Counted from the stretch's first letter, positions 15,583-24,607 are shown. The stretch is 64,000 nucleotides of DNA from Pedobacter planticolens (GCF_014172375.1 NZ_WNXD01000002.1:1736001-1800000), one strand, 5' to 3'. The notes: generated from the sequence alone by a model not told the origin. Numbers and translations are program-made.

Positions 15583-16596
15583 ATGATGAAACAAGAAGAT
15601 CTTTTTAAGAAATTAGGATTGATATTGAATGAGTTGAATGAACAATATCAGTTTTTAGCACAAAACCCACAACAACTCAATGAGTTAGAATTGGAGCTTT
15701 TTCATGCTAATGCGAATTTCCTAGCAGATCATGTTCAAATCATAAAAAAAATAAATGGTGGTCAACAAGCTCCTCTAGCTTTAGCGCCTGCTGATGAAAA
15801 GTCAGAACTAACGGAAAATGCACCTGAAATTGTAGAAGATGAAGTTCAGGATGAACTACAAATGGAGGAAATAACTTTTGCAGATCAAACCGAAGAACCT
15901 GAACCAATCATAGAGGATAAGCCAGAAACAGATTTGGCTGAGATAGAAGAAGAGGTTTTTAAATTAGATAATGAACCTTCTAAATTCGAATTTATTTTAA
16001 ATGATCACTCAGAACATGAGAAATTTGATTTTGAAGAGAAAAGTGTCGATGAAATTTTTGATAGACCTTTAAGTGAAGCCGAAGAACATATTTTAGCACA
16101 GAAAAGGAAATTAAGAGCGCACACGACTGAAGAAAGTACAGAAACCGATGAAGATGAAATTGGACCTGAGCCATTTTTAGTTCAGAAAGAGGAAGAGGAT
16201 TTTCCGATAGAGCTAAAAGATATTAAACTAGAAGAAGCTCAAATAATTGAAGTCAAAGTAGATGAAAATGAGCCTGTTGAAGATCCAAACTATAAACCAA
16301 CTTTAAATGACTTATTGGCAAGTAAATCTGGTGTTAACCTAAATTCTACCGCAACAACTGGTATTTCAGATTTAAAACAAGCAATTAATTTAAACGATAA
16401 ACTACTTTACATTAAAGATCTTTTTAATGGATATAATTTGGCTTACGCCGAAGCAATAGATGTAGCTAACAAATTACCAAATTTTGAAGCTGCCGATAAT
16501 TTTTTCAAAAAGAATTATGCTGTCAAAAATAATTGGGCAGAAAAACAACCAACGGTTGATAAGTTTTACGAATTGTTAAATCAACGGTTTAAATAA
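15583..16596 (+). CDS. Acidic protein of unknown function
   Basis: A 337-residue protein from the ATG at 15583 (a second ATG follows at once). Residues about 1-65 are helical and amphipathic (MMKQEDLFKKLGLILNELNE). The middle (about 75-240) is dominated by Glu and Asp and probably disordered. A compact C-terminal region (about 265-337) contains SDLKQAINLNDKLLYIKDLF and ends in a helix with FFKKNYAVKNNWAEKQ. No signal peptide or catalytic motif is seen. Similar proteins with a conserved C-terminal helical region occur next to tdk in Pedobacter-type genomes, to my recollection. Its last 8 nt overlap the convergent rodA gene. Confidence 0.75.
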   Translation: MMKQEDLFKKLGLILNELNEQYQFLAQNPQQLNELELELFHANANFLADHVQIIKKINGGQQAPLALAPADEKSELTENAPEIVEDEVQDELQMEEITFADQTEEPEPIIEDKPETDLAEIEEEVFKLDNEPSKFEFILNDHSEHEKFDFEEKSVDEIFDRPLSEAEEHILAQKRKLRAHTTEESTETDEDEIGPEPFLVQKEEEDFPIELKDIKLEEAQIIEVKVDENEPVEDPNYKPTLNDLLASKSGVNLNSTATTGISDLKQAINLNDKLLYIKDLFNGYNLAYAEAIDVANKLPNFEAADNFFKKNYAVKNNWAEKQPTVDKFYELLNQRFK

Positions 16597-17851
16597 ATCC
16601 CATTCTATTCGAATCGAGTTTTAAGAAGATAAATAACAAAATCGAAAAGCTCCATAAAGATGATCCACCATAACTAATAAATGGTAAGGGAATTCCAATA
16701 ACCGGCATTAAACCGATAGCCATTCCTATATTAATAAATACGTGAAAGAAGAGAATGCAGGCAATACAATACCCATAAATTCTAGAGAAAGACGAACGCT
16801 GTCGCTCTGCAATATTTACAATTCTTAAGAGTAAAAAGCTATAAAGGCCAATTACCACGAAACAACCTACAAAACCCCATTCTTCACCTACGGTTGAAAA
16901 AATAAAATCGGTACTTTGTGCAGGTACATATTTTAATTTAGTTTGCGTTCCTTGTAAAAAACCTCTGCCTGTAAATTGTCCAGAACCTATGGCAATTTTA
17001 GCTTGTATCACATTGTAGCCAGCACCTTTATTATCTTTCGCTAAACCAAGTATCAATTCAATTCTGGTGCGTTGGTGTGGTTGCAAAACATTATTGAATA
17101 GAAATTTAGCAACAAATAAATAAGCAATGGCTATTAGAGTAATCACTCCAATACTAATTATCTTTTGCTGTCTTTTTCTGTTATTGTAAATAAATAATCC
17201 TCCAATAAGTAAAATAGAGGAGATGAGTATGAAAGGAGAGAGAAAGAGGTTTAAAATAAATAGCAAAACAGCTCCCCAAAATATAATTAATAGATTGCCA
17301 GGTAAACCTTCTCTATATAATGGAAACATAAATGATAAAAATACGAGCATAGAACCTGCATCTGGCTGCAACATAATTAGCGCCATCGGTAGTATAATAA
17401 TCGCCCCAGAAATAAGAATTGGTTTTAGCGAATTAAGTTTAACATTAAAAGAACTGATATATCTTGCCAAAAGCAGAGCTGTACCAAATTTAGCAAACTC
17501 TGAGGGTTGTAATCTAAATGAACCAATGGGAATCCAAGCTTGATTTCCGCCCACATTTCTACCAACAACTAAAACGACCAGCAGTAAAAAAATAGTTACT
17601 CCATAAATTACAGGCGCAAATACGCTAAAAAATTTGGCATCGAACAATAAGATAGATAGGCCTAAAATTAATCCAGTACCTGCAAATATAAGTTGCTTGC
17701 CATAACTACTTCCAAGGCTAAAAGCAGCTGCTTTATCTGGATTATATTCGGTAGAATAAATATTAGCTACGCCAATTGCACACAAAGCAATATAAATCAA
17801 TATCGTTATCCAATCTACATTAAAGAAAAACCGATTACTTTGATGTTGCAT
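16589..17851 (-). CDS. rodA: Rod shape-determining glycosyltransferase RodA
   Basis: RodA is a SEDS-family peptidoglycan polymerase that works with PBP2 in the elongasome. The 420-residue protein has about ten membrane segments. Diagnostic motifs are NVGGNQAWIPIGSFRLQPSE (about 113-132), LQPDAGSMLVFL (catalytic Asp region, about 161-172), GSGQFTGRGFLQGTQTKLKY and the C-terminal MPVIGIPLPFISYGGSS. Its start overlaps the end of mrdA by 17 nt, so it is the last gene of mreB-mreC-mreD-mrdA-rodA. Confidence 0.96.
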   Translation of the reverse strand: MQHQSNRFFFNVDWITILIYIALCAIGVANIYSTEYNPDKAAAFSLGSSYGKQLIFAGTGLILGLSILLFDAKFFSVFAPVIYGVTIFLLLVVLVVGRNVGGNQAWIPIGSFRLQPSEFAKFGTALLLARYISSFNVKLNSLKPILISGAIIILPMALIMLQPDAGSMLVFLSFMFPLYREGLPGNLLIIFWGAVLLFILNLFLSPFILISSILLIGGLFIYNNRKRQQKIISIGVITLIAIAYLFVAKFLFNNVLQPHQRTRIELILGLAKDNKGAGYNVIQAKIAIGSGQFTGRGFLQGTQTKLKYVPAQSTDFIFSTVGEEWGFVGCFVVIGLYSFLLLRIVNIAERQRSSFSRIYGYCIACILFFHVFINIGMAIGLMPVIGIPLPFISYGGSSLWSFSILLFIFLKLDSNRMGFI

Positions 17852-19826
17852 TGACTTTTGGTTTAATAGCTAATTTATTAAATTGATTTTGAGCAACTTT
17901 TGTTTTTAGTGGTAAAGCCTTTTTTAAACTGTCAGTTTTTTTTAAACTATCTGGGGTATTAAGTGGCTTTACTAGAGGTTTGGTGACAAACACAGGTAAT
18001 AAGTTAGCCTCTTTATACATTTCTATTGTACTGCCATTTATTCTTCTTCCCGAAAGTGAATCAGTTAAATATTTTTCGGTAATATAACTAGCTATTGGCG
18101 CAGCATACGCACCACCGTAACCACCATTTTCTACAATTACCGCAATTGCAATTTTAGGATTATCTCTTGGGGCAAAGCCAATAAAAACAGAGTGATTTTT
18201 ACCGCGACTATTTTGTACTGTACCTGTTTTTCCGCACATTATGATATTTTGCAACCTCGATTCCGTAGCTGTACCCCAAGATTGGTTTACAGCATCTTGC
18301 ATACCATCAATTACTGGTTCAAAAAAACGAGCATCAATACCTACAAAATGTTTTTCTTTAAATCTTGGATCTATTCCTTTACCATTTCCAATAGCCTTAA
18401 CTACATGTGGCTTTAGGTAATAACCCCTGTTAGCAATAATTGCCATGATATTAGCTATTTGTAAAGGTGTGGTGTTAATTTCTCCTTGTCCAATAGCTAC
18501 AGACATAATTGAGGTATTACCCCAATATTTGCTGCGATGCAGTTTATCATAATCTGCGGCTCTAAATAGTTTATAAGCTTTTTCACCAGGGAAGTCAATC
18601 CCTAAAGTATCACCAATACCAAACTTCCTAACCATATTTTGCCATGCTTCGTACGTACTATGTTGTTTGGCGTATGAACCGCCATTTTTGGTCATCAGCT
18701 TTGCGAAAATATTATAGAAATAAGTATTGCATGAACGAGCAATTCCTCGGCGTAAACTAATATTTCCATCCACATGTTCGCATTTAAATTTTCTATTTCC
18801 GGCAATATAATAGCCTGGACAATTGAAAGTAGTGTTTGGATCTACAACTCCTTCACTTAAGGCAATTAAAGCATCTAGTGGTTTAAAAGCGGATCCCGGA
18901 CTATATCCACCTTGTATTGGTCTAACCACAAATGGTCTATTCGGATTAGCGAAAATTTCTCTGTAGTTTGGACTAAAGCTATTTCCTACTAATTTATTAG
19001 GGTCATAGCCCGGACTACTAACAAAGGCTAAAATTTCTCCAGTGCTCGGTTCTATTGCAACAATACTTCCAACTTTGTTGGCCAATAATTGTTCGCCTAA
19101 TTTTTGTATTCTACTATCAATAGTTGATGTTAATTGATCTCCAGAAACGGCTAATGAATCCAATTTTCCATTCGCATAACTTCCCTGCGCTACATTATGC
19201 GCATTATACAACATATTGGTAACCCCTTTTGTGCCTCGCAATACGGGTTCATATTCTCTTTCAATGCCACTTTTTCCAATATAATCTCCTGATTTGTAGT
19301 AACCAGCATGTTTTTCTATATCCTTAGGAGTAACTTCCCTCATGTAGCCTAAAAACTGACTTGCAATACTATCTGGATAATATCTAATCGTTCTTTTTCG
19401 AACACTAAAACCTCTGTAATTAAACATTTTTTCTTGAAGAGAGGCGTAAGTTTCAACTGATATTAATTTTTGAAAAATGGATTCTTGATATCTCGATTGC
19501 ACAATCGCTTTTTGAAACTTTTTCCTAAACTCTATCATGTCGATGCCAATGATGTTACAAAGTGATAGGGTGTCAAAAGGTTTTACCTGATTTGGGGTAA
19601 CTAATAAATCATAAGTAGGCTGATTTTGTGCTAAAACTTTATTGTTACGATCTAAAATTACACCTCTGGCTGGATAGGTGTAAATTTTGCGAAGAGCATT
19701 ATTATTAGCGCTTAAAAAATATTTATCGCTAATTACCTGCATATAAAAAAGCTTGCCTAAAAGGATTATGGCAATCAAAACAAATAAACCTTGAATAATA
19801 TATTTTCTATTAAACAATTGATCCAT
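17835..19826 (-). CDS. mrdA: Penicillin-binding protein 2 (PBP2)
   Basis: PBP2 is the transpeptidase that cross-links new wall material during elongation. The 663-residue protein has one N-terminal membrane anchor (about 9-28), the dimerisation/pedestal region starting KIYTYPARGVILDRNN, and the transpeptidase domain with SxxK at S312-K315 (SAFK), SxN at 365-367 (SCN) and KTG at 533-535. The C-terminal 70 residues are a low-complexity Lys/Leu/Pro tail (LKPLNTPDSLKKTDSLKKAL) likely to be flexible. Its start codon overlaps the mreD stop by one base. Confidence 0.96.
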   Translation of the reverse strand: MDQLFNRKYIIQGLFVLIAIILLGKLFYMQVISDKYFLSANNNALRKIYTYPARGVILDRNNKVLAQNQPTYDLLVTPNQVKPFDTLSLCNIIGIDMIEFRKKFQKAIVQSRYQESIFQKLISVETYASLQEKMFNYRGFSVRKRTIRYYPDSIASQFLGYMREVTPKDIEKHAGYYKSGDYIGKSGIEREYEPVLRGTKGVTNMLYNAHNVAQGSYANGKLDSLAVSGDQLTSTIDSRIQKLGEQLLANKVGSIVAIEPSTGEILAFVSSPGYDPNKLVGNSFSPNYREIFANPNRPFVVRPIQGGYSPGSAFKPLDALIALSEGVVDPNTTFNCPGYYIAGNRKFKCEHVDGNISLRRGIARSCNTYFYNIFAKLMTKNGGSYAKQHSTYEAWQNMVRKFGIGDTLGIDFPGEKAYKLFRAADYDKLHRSKYWGNTSIMSVAIGQGEINTTPLQIANIMAIIANRGYYLKPHVVKAIGNGKGIDPRFKEKHFVGIDARFFEPVIDGMQDAVNQSWGTATESRLQNIIMCGKTGTVQNSRGKNHSVFIGFAPRDNPKIAIAVIVENGGYGGAYAAPIASYITEKYLTDSLSGRRINGSTIEMYKEANLLPVFVTKPLVKPLNTPDSLKKTDSLKKALPLKTKVAQNQFNKLAIKPKVNATSK

Positions 19827-20341
19827 TAATTCGATTTTCTATTATGGAAGATGAACTCGACCAATAAAACTACAAATAAGGTGAAAATAACACTTAAAAC
19901 ACATCGGCCTAAAGTGTAAGAGAATTCGCTTAATTTAAATGCTTCTAAAAAGAATACCACAAAGTGATGAACAAAAATACAGAGTATCGCGTAAATAGAA
20001 AACCATTTAAAGCCCATATTACCGAGTGAGGGTTCTGGTTCATCAAAAGCATCGCGGTTCACGCTGACAGAGATAAATAAAATCCGTACAAAAGCTAACG
20101 CAACACAAGCAGTTGTGTGTACGCCTAAGGTATCGTAAAAGGAATCTAACGTTAAACCAGTACCAAAGGCAATAATGAAAAGTAATAAATTTGGTATCCC
20201 GAAAGGAAGAACCAAAATAAATAATACGTAAATAAAAGGAGTGGAGAGATCGTAAAAGCTAAGGTTGCGCAACAGGAAAACTTGTACAAATAAAAGTACA
20301 AACCATCTAAATATATTGATGAAAATAGTTTTACTGTTCAT
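19826..20341 (-). CDS. mreD: Rod shape-determining protein MreD
   Basis: A small membrane protein of 171 residues with about five hydrophobic segments (FRWFVLLFVQVFLLRNL at the N-terminus; FTLFVVLLVEFIFHNR at the end). MreD sequences diverge strongly; the assignment rests mainly on size, topology and its place between mreC and mrdA. The charged motif GTGLTLDSFYDTLGVHTTA (about 60-78) is typical of Bacteroidota MreD. It overlaps mreC by 11 nt. Confidence 0.92.
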   Translation of the reverse strand: MNSKTIFINIFRWFVLLFVQVFLLRNLSFYDLSTPFIYVLFILVLPFGIPNLLLFIIAFGTGLTLDSFYDTLGVHTTACVALAFVRILFISVSVNRDAFDEPEPSLGNMGFKWFSIYAILCIFVHHFVVFFLEAFKLSEFSYTLGRCVLSVIFTLFVVLLVEFIFHNRKSN

Positions 20342-21170
20342 TTGGTGTTTGAATTTCTAAAACTTTTTGTTCTTCTGCTAATCGGTTTTTTATAATGTAC
20401 ACATATTGCAACGTGCTAAAATCGTTAAAAAGATTAATTTCCAACGTCATAAAGCTATCTCCAGTACTAATTTTCGTTTTGCTAATTTTGCCAACCTCTA
20501 TCCCCTTGGGAAAACCACCTGCGCCAGAAGTAACAATAGTATCTCCAACATTAACTTTAAAATGATTTGGAATTTCTTTCACATAAGCTTTTCTGAAATC
20601 AAAATTTCCATCGCCCCAAACCAACGAACCAAAAGCATTATTCTTTTTAAGATTAACGCTAATTAAAGTTTCTTTGTGCAATAACGATCTAATAGTAGCT
20701 AAATGTGGTGAAACATTTAATATAAAACCAACCACACCTTTATTTGGTGAAATAACTGCCATATCTTTTACAATACCGTCATCGCTACCTCTATTAATGG
20801 TGATAATATTATTGCGTTGAGTAACCGAGTTTTTTATCACTTTAGCAGAAAGCAAAGTATATTGCTGCTGATTTACGGTATCCTTAACAATAATAGTTTT
20901 ACTACTATCGATATTTTTTAAGGAAATTAGTTCTGTTTTAAGCTTGGCATTTTCTGTAGCAAGACTATCATTAACCTGTCCTAAATTTAAATAGCGTTTT
21001 AAAACATTTAAGCGTTCATAAGCACTACCTACAACTTCATTCGTAGAGTTTAAGGTAACGCTACGTTGAAAAACATTATTTTTTAGGGTAAGAATAATGC
21101 CAACAGCAAAGAAAATGATGAAAAAGAAAAATGCGTTATATCTGCTTATGAAAATCCAAAGGTTACGCAT
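20331..21170 (-). CDS. mreC: Rod shape-determining protein MreC
   Basis: MreC is a bitopic periplasmic scaffold of the elongasome that activates PBP2. The 279-residue protein has one membrane segment (about 12-29), a coiled-coil region (about 60-95, NDSLATENAKLKTELISLKN) and a beta-rich domain with SPNKGVVGFILNVSPH and SGAGGFPKGIEVGKISK. The start codon (21168-21170) is directly adjacent to a word-repeat arm (21171-21208). A four-helix-bundle gene separates it from mreB, which is not the usual arrangement. Confidence 0.95.
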   Translation of the reverse strand: MRNLWIFISRYNAFFFFIIFFAVGIILTLKNNVFQRSVTLNSTNEVVGSAYERLNVLKRYLNLGQVNDSLATENAKLKTELISLKNIDSSKTIIVKDTVNQQQYTLLSAKVIKNSVTQRNNIITINRGSDDGIVKDMAVISPNKGVVGFILNVSPHLATIRSLLHKETLISVNLKKNNAFGSLVWGDGNFDFRKAYVKEIPNHFKVNVGDTIVTSGAGGFPKGIEVGKISKTKISTGDSFMTLEINLFNDFSTLQYVYIIKNRLAEEQKVLEIQTPNEQ

Positions 21171-21173
21171 GCT

Positions 21174-21206
21174 GATTTACGATTTTTGATTTACGATTTA
21201 CGATTT
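21174..21206. repeat. Inverted repeat arm beside the mreC start
   Basis: Three overlapping copies of GATTTACGATTT-like words. This arm matches the arm at 21602-21634 in inverted orientation at about 26 of 33 positions. It lies 4 bases from the mreC start codon and 21 bases from the stop of the four-helix-bundle gene. Confidence 0.7.
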
Positions 21207-21226
21207 CCTGCATAGTTTCCATCAAA

Positions 21227-21601
21227 TTAAAGAGCTAATTTACGATTCTGTTCGTTTTTTCTAATTGTGATGATTGAAGAAACTATTATTGCCAATAGTT
21301 CATTTCCCTCTTTCAGGTTTTTTTGAATGATTTCCTTTAAGGATATATTAAATTCTTCCAACAATTCTAAGAAAAACATTGATTCATCAAGTTCCTCTTC
21401 TACAATTTTTAGTTTATTCAGAAAATCACCGGTAGATTTTGCTCTACATGCAGCTCTATAGTTTGCGCCAACAGAACTAGAACATCTTACCAATTGGTTC
21501 GAATAATTTTTGTTTAATATATTGAAAGGAAGGTCGATAATTAATTTTCCAATTGATATTGAATATGCTTTTGTTCTTGCTTTTAAAATTTCGCTATTCA
21601 T
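21227..21601 (-). CDS. Four-helix-bundle protein (23S rRNA intervening-sequence protein family)
   Basis: A 124-residue helical protein of the TIGR02436 / S23-like family, whose first members are encoded by intervening sequences within 23S rRNA genes; avd of diversity-generating retroelements is a cousin. The family core is clear: LVRCSSSVGANYRAACRAKS (about 38-57), followed by DFLNKLKIVEEELDESMFFLELL (about 59-81). The start is the ATG at 21601; a TTG one codon earlier is unlikely. The gene sits between mreB and mreC in an otherwise compact operon, bracketed by inverted repeats (21174-21206 and 21602-21634). The arm upstream directly touches the start codon. Molecular function is not established; RNA binding is proposed for relatives. 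Confidence 0.9.
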   Translation of the reverse strand: MNSEILKARTKAYSISIGKLIIDLPFNILNKNYSNQLVRCSSSVGANYRAACRAKSTGDFLNKLKIVEEELDESMFFLELLEEFNISLKEIIQKNLKEGNELLAIIVSSIITIRKNEQNRKLAL

Positions 21602-21634
21602 CAATCGTCAATCTAAAATCTACATTCGTAAATC
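21602..21634. repeat. Inverted repeat arm beside the four-helix-bundle start
   Basis: The partner of 21174-21206. On the minus strand it begins GATTTACGAATGTAGATT. It occupies the 37-nt spacer between the mreB stop and the four-helix-bundle ATG, so in mRNA it could pair with the other arm and loop out the entire ORF. Confidence 0.7.
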
Positions 21635-21638
21635 TACC

Positions 21639-22661
21639 TTATTGCATTAAAAATTTAAAACTACCAATGTTTTTCAAAGCGATACCAGTACCACGAACAA
21701 CAGCACGAAGTGGATCTTCGGCAACGTGAACAGGTAATTTTGTTTTCGCAGCCACACGTTTATCCAAACCACGTAACAATGCACCACCACCCGTTAAATA
21801 AATACCAGTTTGGTAAATATCTGCCGAAAGTTCTGGAGGCGTAATCTCTAACGCTTTTAAAATCGCTTCTTCAATTTTTGAGATAGATTTGTCTAAGCAA
21901 TGTGCAATTTCAGTATACGAAACCGTAATTTGTTTTGGCACACCAGTCATTAAATCTCTTCCTTGTACGGCGAAATCTGCAGGTGGATCAGCTAATTCTG
22001 GTAAAGCAGCACCAACTTCAATTTTAATTTTCTCAGCAGTACGATCACCAATCATAATGTTGTGTTGGCGACGAATATAATTCACAATATCACTATCAAA
22101 ATTATCTCCCGCAACGCGGATAGACTGATCGCAAACAATACCCGATAAAGCGATAACCGCAATTTCAGTAGTACCACCACCTATGTCGATAATCATATTT
22201 CCCATCGGTTCCTCTACATCAATTCCAATACCTACAGCAGCAGCCATCGGTTCATGAATTAAGTAAACTTCTTTTGCTCCGGCTATTTCTGCACTATCTC
22301 TAACGGCACGTTTTTCAACTTCCGTAATCCCGCTAGGAATACAAATAACCATTCTTAACGATGGAAACATCCATCCTTTACCTCCGTTTAACATACGAAT
22401 CATTCCTTTAATCATGGCTTCTGCAGCATTAAAATCTGCAATTACACCATCTTTTAAAGGTCTAACTGTTCTAATATTATCGTGTGTTTTACCTTCCATT
22501 TGCATCGCCTGACGGCCAATTGCAATGATTTTGTTTGTTTGCCTATCAAAAGCAACTATCGAAGGTTCGTCAACTACTACTTTATCGTTATGTATGATGA
22601 GGGTGTTCGCGGTGCCTAAATCTATAGCAACCTCTTGTGTAAACCAATTAAATAAACCCAT
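21639..22661 (-). CDS. mreB: Rod shape-determining protein MreB
   Basis: The actin-like filament protein that guides cylindrical wall growth. The 340-residue protein shows the actin fold motifs: IDLGTANTLI (phosphate 1, about 13-22), MIIDIGGGTTEIAVIAL (phosphate 2, about 156-172), and IYLTGGGALLRGLDKRVA (adenosine motif, about 288-305). It is the first gene of the elongasome operon, transcribed leftwards; about 390 nt of repeat-rich intergenic DNA lie upstream. The start ATG at 22661 matches the usual N-terminus MGLFNWFTQEVAIDLG. Confidence 0.97.
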   Translation of the reverse strand: MGLFNWFTQEVAIDLGTANTLIIHNDKVVVDEPSIVAFDRQTNKIIAIGRQAMQMEGKTHDNIRTVRPLKDGVIADFNAAEAMIKGMIRMLNGGKGWMFPSLRMVICIPSGITEVEKRAVRDSAEIAGAKEVYLIHEPMAAAVGIGIDVEEPMGNMIIDIGGGTTEIAVIALSGIVCDQSIRVAGDNFDSDIVNYIRRQHNIMIGDRTAEKIKIEVGAALPELADPPADFAVQGRDLMTGVPKQITVSYTEIAHCLDKSISKIEEAILKALEITPPELSADIYQTGIYLTGGGALLRGLDKRVAAKTKLPVHVAEDPLRAVVRGTGIALKNIGSFKFLMQ

Positions 22662-22846
22662 TTATATGCGGTGTTTTTTTGTCTTAAATTAATGTGTACT
22701 TATACAATGTAAAAATACACCTTTTTATTGTATTCCGAATTAAAAAAATATGTAGTGTAAAGTATTTATTTTTTCAAAATAGTTGAAAATCAATACCACG
22801 TTTCTATCGGTTTTTTCAGCCCCGCTTTTCGTTTCAATCTTTTTGT

Positions 22847-22875
22847 ACTGTCACACTGAGCGTAGTCGAAGTGCC
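22847..22875. repeat. Dispersed GTAGTCGAAG repeat, copy 2
   Basis: Starts TGTCACACTGAGCGTAGTCG and ends AAGTGCCAG. It differs from copy 1 in the CGTAGTCGAAG variant of the core. Confidence 0.65.
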
Positions 22876-22961
22876 AGTATAACAAAAAAGTATTTACACT
22901 TCAATCGGGTTTATTTTACTTCGGTTTGTGTAACTATTAAAAGTTGCAGAGCGTTTAAAAA

Positions 22962-22997
22962 CCACCCCGCCCTTCGGGCACCCCTCAAGAGGGGAAT
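22962..22997. repeat. Double-hairpin dispersed repeat
   Basis: Two small hairpins in a row: GCCCTTCGGGC (22969-22979) and CCCCTCAAGAGGGG (22981-22994). Its GC-richness stands out in an AT-rich gap. I recall this CCCCTCAAGAGGGG element from other Bacteroidota genomes, but there is a single copy here. Confidence 0.55.
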
Positions 22998-23008
22998 TGT
23001 ATAGCGCT

Positions 23009-23049
23009 TTAATCTTTCGGTCTTACGGACTTTCTGACTTTTCCGACTT
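23009..23049. repeat. 3' repeat after purH
   Basis: Begins TTAATCTTTCGG, then an 8-nt insertion, then a 24-nt stretch identical to 24701-24724. It lies 2 nt beyond the purH stop. Confidence 0.75.
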
Positions 23050-23051
23050 CT

Positions 23052-24578
23052 TTAGTGCTTAAAATGTCTTACTCCAGTTGTTACCATTGCAATCCCTTTT
23101 TCATTACACATGTTAATCGAATCCTGATCTTTTATCGATCCACCTGGTTGTAAAACGGCAATAATTCCTGCATCTGCAGCTAGTTCAACACAATCAGGGA
23201 AAGGGAAAAATGCATCCGATGCCATAACTGCATCTTTTAAACTAAATCCAAATGCTTCTGCTTTCACAACTGCTTGTTTCAATGCATCAACTCTAGAAGT
23301 TTGACCAACACCACTTGCAATTAACACATTGTCTTTTACAAAAACGATGGTATTTGATTTAGTATGTTTTACAATTTTATTAGCAAAAATTAAATCTTGA
23401 ATAGATTCTGCACTTGGAGCTTTTTCAGTAACAACTGTCATTTGTTCAGCACCTTCTAAACTCAAATCTTTATCTTGCTCAATTACACCATTTAACAAAG
23501 TTTTGAATTGTTTTTTGCTCAACTCAACTTCGTTACGTTGTAAAATCACTCTGTTTTTCTTTGCTTTAAACAATTCCACCGCCTCTGGTTGGTAAGAAGG
23601 AGCAATTAAAACTTCAAAAAATAAATTGTTAATTTCTGTTGCTGTCGCTAAATCAACTTCTTGGTTAGTAATTAGAACTCCACCAAAAGCAGAAACAGGG
23701 TCGCAAGCTAATGCATCTTTCCAGGCTTCCAAAACAGTAGCTCTCGATGCTAATCCGCAAGCGTTAGTGTGTTTTAAAATAGCAAAAGTTGGTTCTGTAA
23801 ATTCGTCAATTAACGCTACGGCTGCATCAACATCAACCAAATTGTTATAACTTAATTCTTTACCGTTTAACTTGGTAAACATTTCATCTAAATTGCCATA
23901 AAATGTTCCTTGTTGATGAGGATTTTCACCATAACGCAAAGTTTGCGCTTGTTTTACACTTTGTTTGAAAACATTTAATGGTTCTTCTGCATTAAAATAA
24001 TTGAAAATTGCAGTATCGTAGTGAGAAGAAGTATGGAAAGCTTTTTTAGCATACGATTTACGTTGAGCTAAAGTTGTAGCGCCATTTTGAGCTAATAATT
24101 CTGCTAATAAAGTTCCGTAATCATCTTTTGATGCAATAATCACCACGTCATTAAAGTTTTTCGCGGCAGCACGAATTAATGAAATTCCACCAATATCTAT
24201 TTTCTCAATAATTTCTGCATCTGTTCCACCAGCTTTTACAGTTTCTTCAAACGGATAGAGATCAACAATTACCAAATCAATTTCTGGAATTTCATATTGA
24301 GCAATTTGCTCTTGATCTCCAGCTAAATTTCTACGGTTTAAAATTCCACCAAAAACTTTCGGGTGCAAAGTTTTTACACGCCCACCTAAAATAGAAGGAT
24401 AGCCAGTTAAATCTTCAACAGCAGTTACAGGCAGGTTTAAATCTTTAATAAATTGCTCTGTTCCGCCAGTAGAATATAGCGTTACGCCTTGCTGGGCTAA
24501 ATATTGAACAAGAGGTGCTAAACCATCTTTGTAATAAACTGAAATTAAAGCGTTTTTGATCTTAACTGGTTGGCTCAT
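23052..24578 (-). CDS. purH: Bifunctional AICAR formyltransferase / IMP cyclohydrolase
   Basis: PurH performs the last two steps of IMP synthesis. From the ATG at 24578 it has 508 residues, opening MSQPVKIKNALISVYYKDGL. The extension to 24602 overlaps a promoter box and is rejected. The N-terminal cyclohydrolase shows YSTGGTEQFI and GRVKTLHPKVFGGIL (about 62-76). The C-terminal transformylase has LRYGENPHQQGTFY, the catalytic KHTNACG and ASDAFFPFPDCVE. It is downstream of purN on the same strand, each with its own promoter box. Both genes are followed by the same 3' repeat. Confidence 0.97.
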   Translation of the reverse strand: MSQPVKIKNALISVYYKDGLAPLVQYLAQQGVTLYSTGGTEQFIKDLNLPVTAVEDLTGYPSILGGRVKTLHPKVFGGILNRRNLAGDQEQIAQYEIPEIDLVIVDLYPFEETVKAGGTDAEIIEKIDIGGISLIRAAAKNFNDVVIIASKDDYGTLLAELLAQNGATTLAQRKSYAKKAFHTSSHYDTAIFNYFNAEEPLNVFKQSVKQAQTLRYGENPHQQGTFYGNLDEMFTKLNGKELSYNNLVDVDAAVALIDEFTEPTFAILKHTNACGLASRATVLEAWKDALACDPVSAFGGVLITNQEVDLATATEINNLFFEVLIAPSYQPEAVELFKAKKNRVILQRNEVELSKKQFKTLLNGVIEQDKDLSLEGAEQMTVVTEKAPSAESIQDLIFANKIVKHTKSNTIVFVKDNVLIASGVGQTSRVDALKQAVVKAEAFGFSLKDAVMASDAFFPFPDCVELAADAGIIAVLQPGGSIKDQDSINMCNEKGIAMVTTGVRHFKH

Positions 24579-24599
24579 TGAAGGTGTTATTTTAAGCCG

Positions 24600-24607
24600 C
24601 AAAGGTA
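24600..24607 (-). promoter_or_regulatory. -7 element of purH
   Basis: TACCTTTG on the minus strand. The expected start near 24593 gives a leader of about 15 nt and fixes the start codon at 24578. Confidence 0.6.

Larger units (their letters stand above)
22662..23008. other. Intergenic region between purH and mreB, repeat-rich
   Basis: This 350-nt gap must contain the mreB promoter, though no clean TAnnTTTG box was seen. It carries two dispersed repeats (22847-22875 and 22962-22997). An apparent 73-codon frame on the plus strand is built from these repeats and is not a gene. Confidence 0.6.

Noticed and set aside
22783..23004. Seventy-three-codon plus-strand frame between purH and mreB
   Set aside because: Its sequence is the translation of two dispersed repeats (TERSRS... 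and PALRAPLKRG...), a typical spurious ORF in Bacteroidota genomes.
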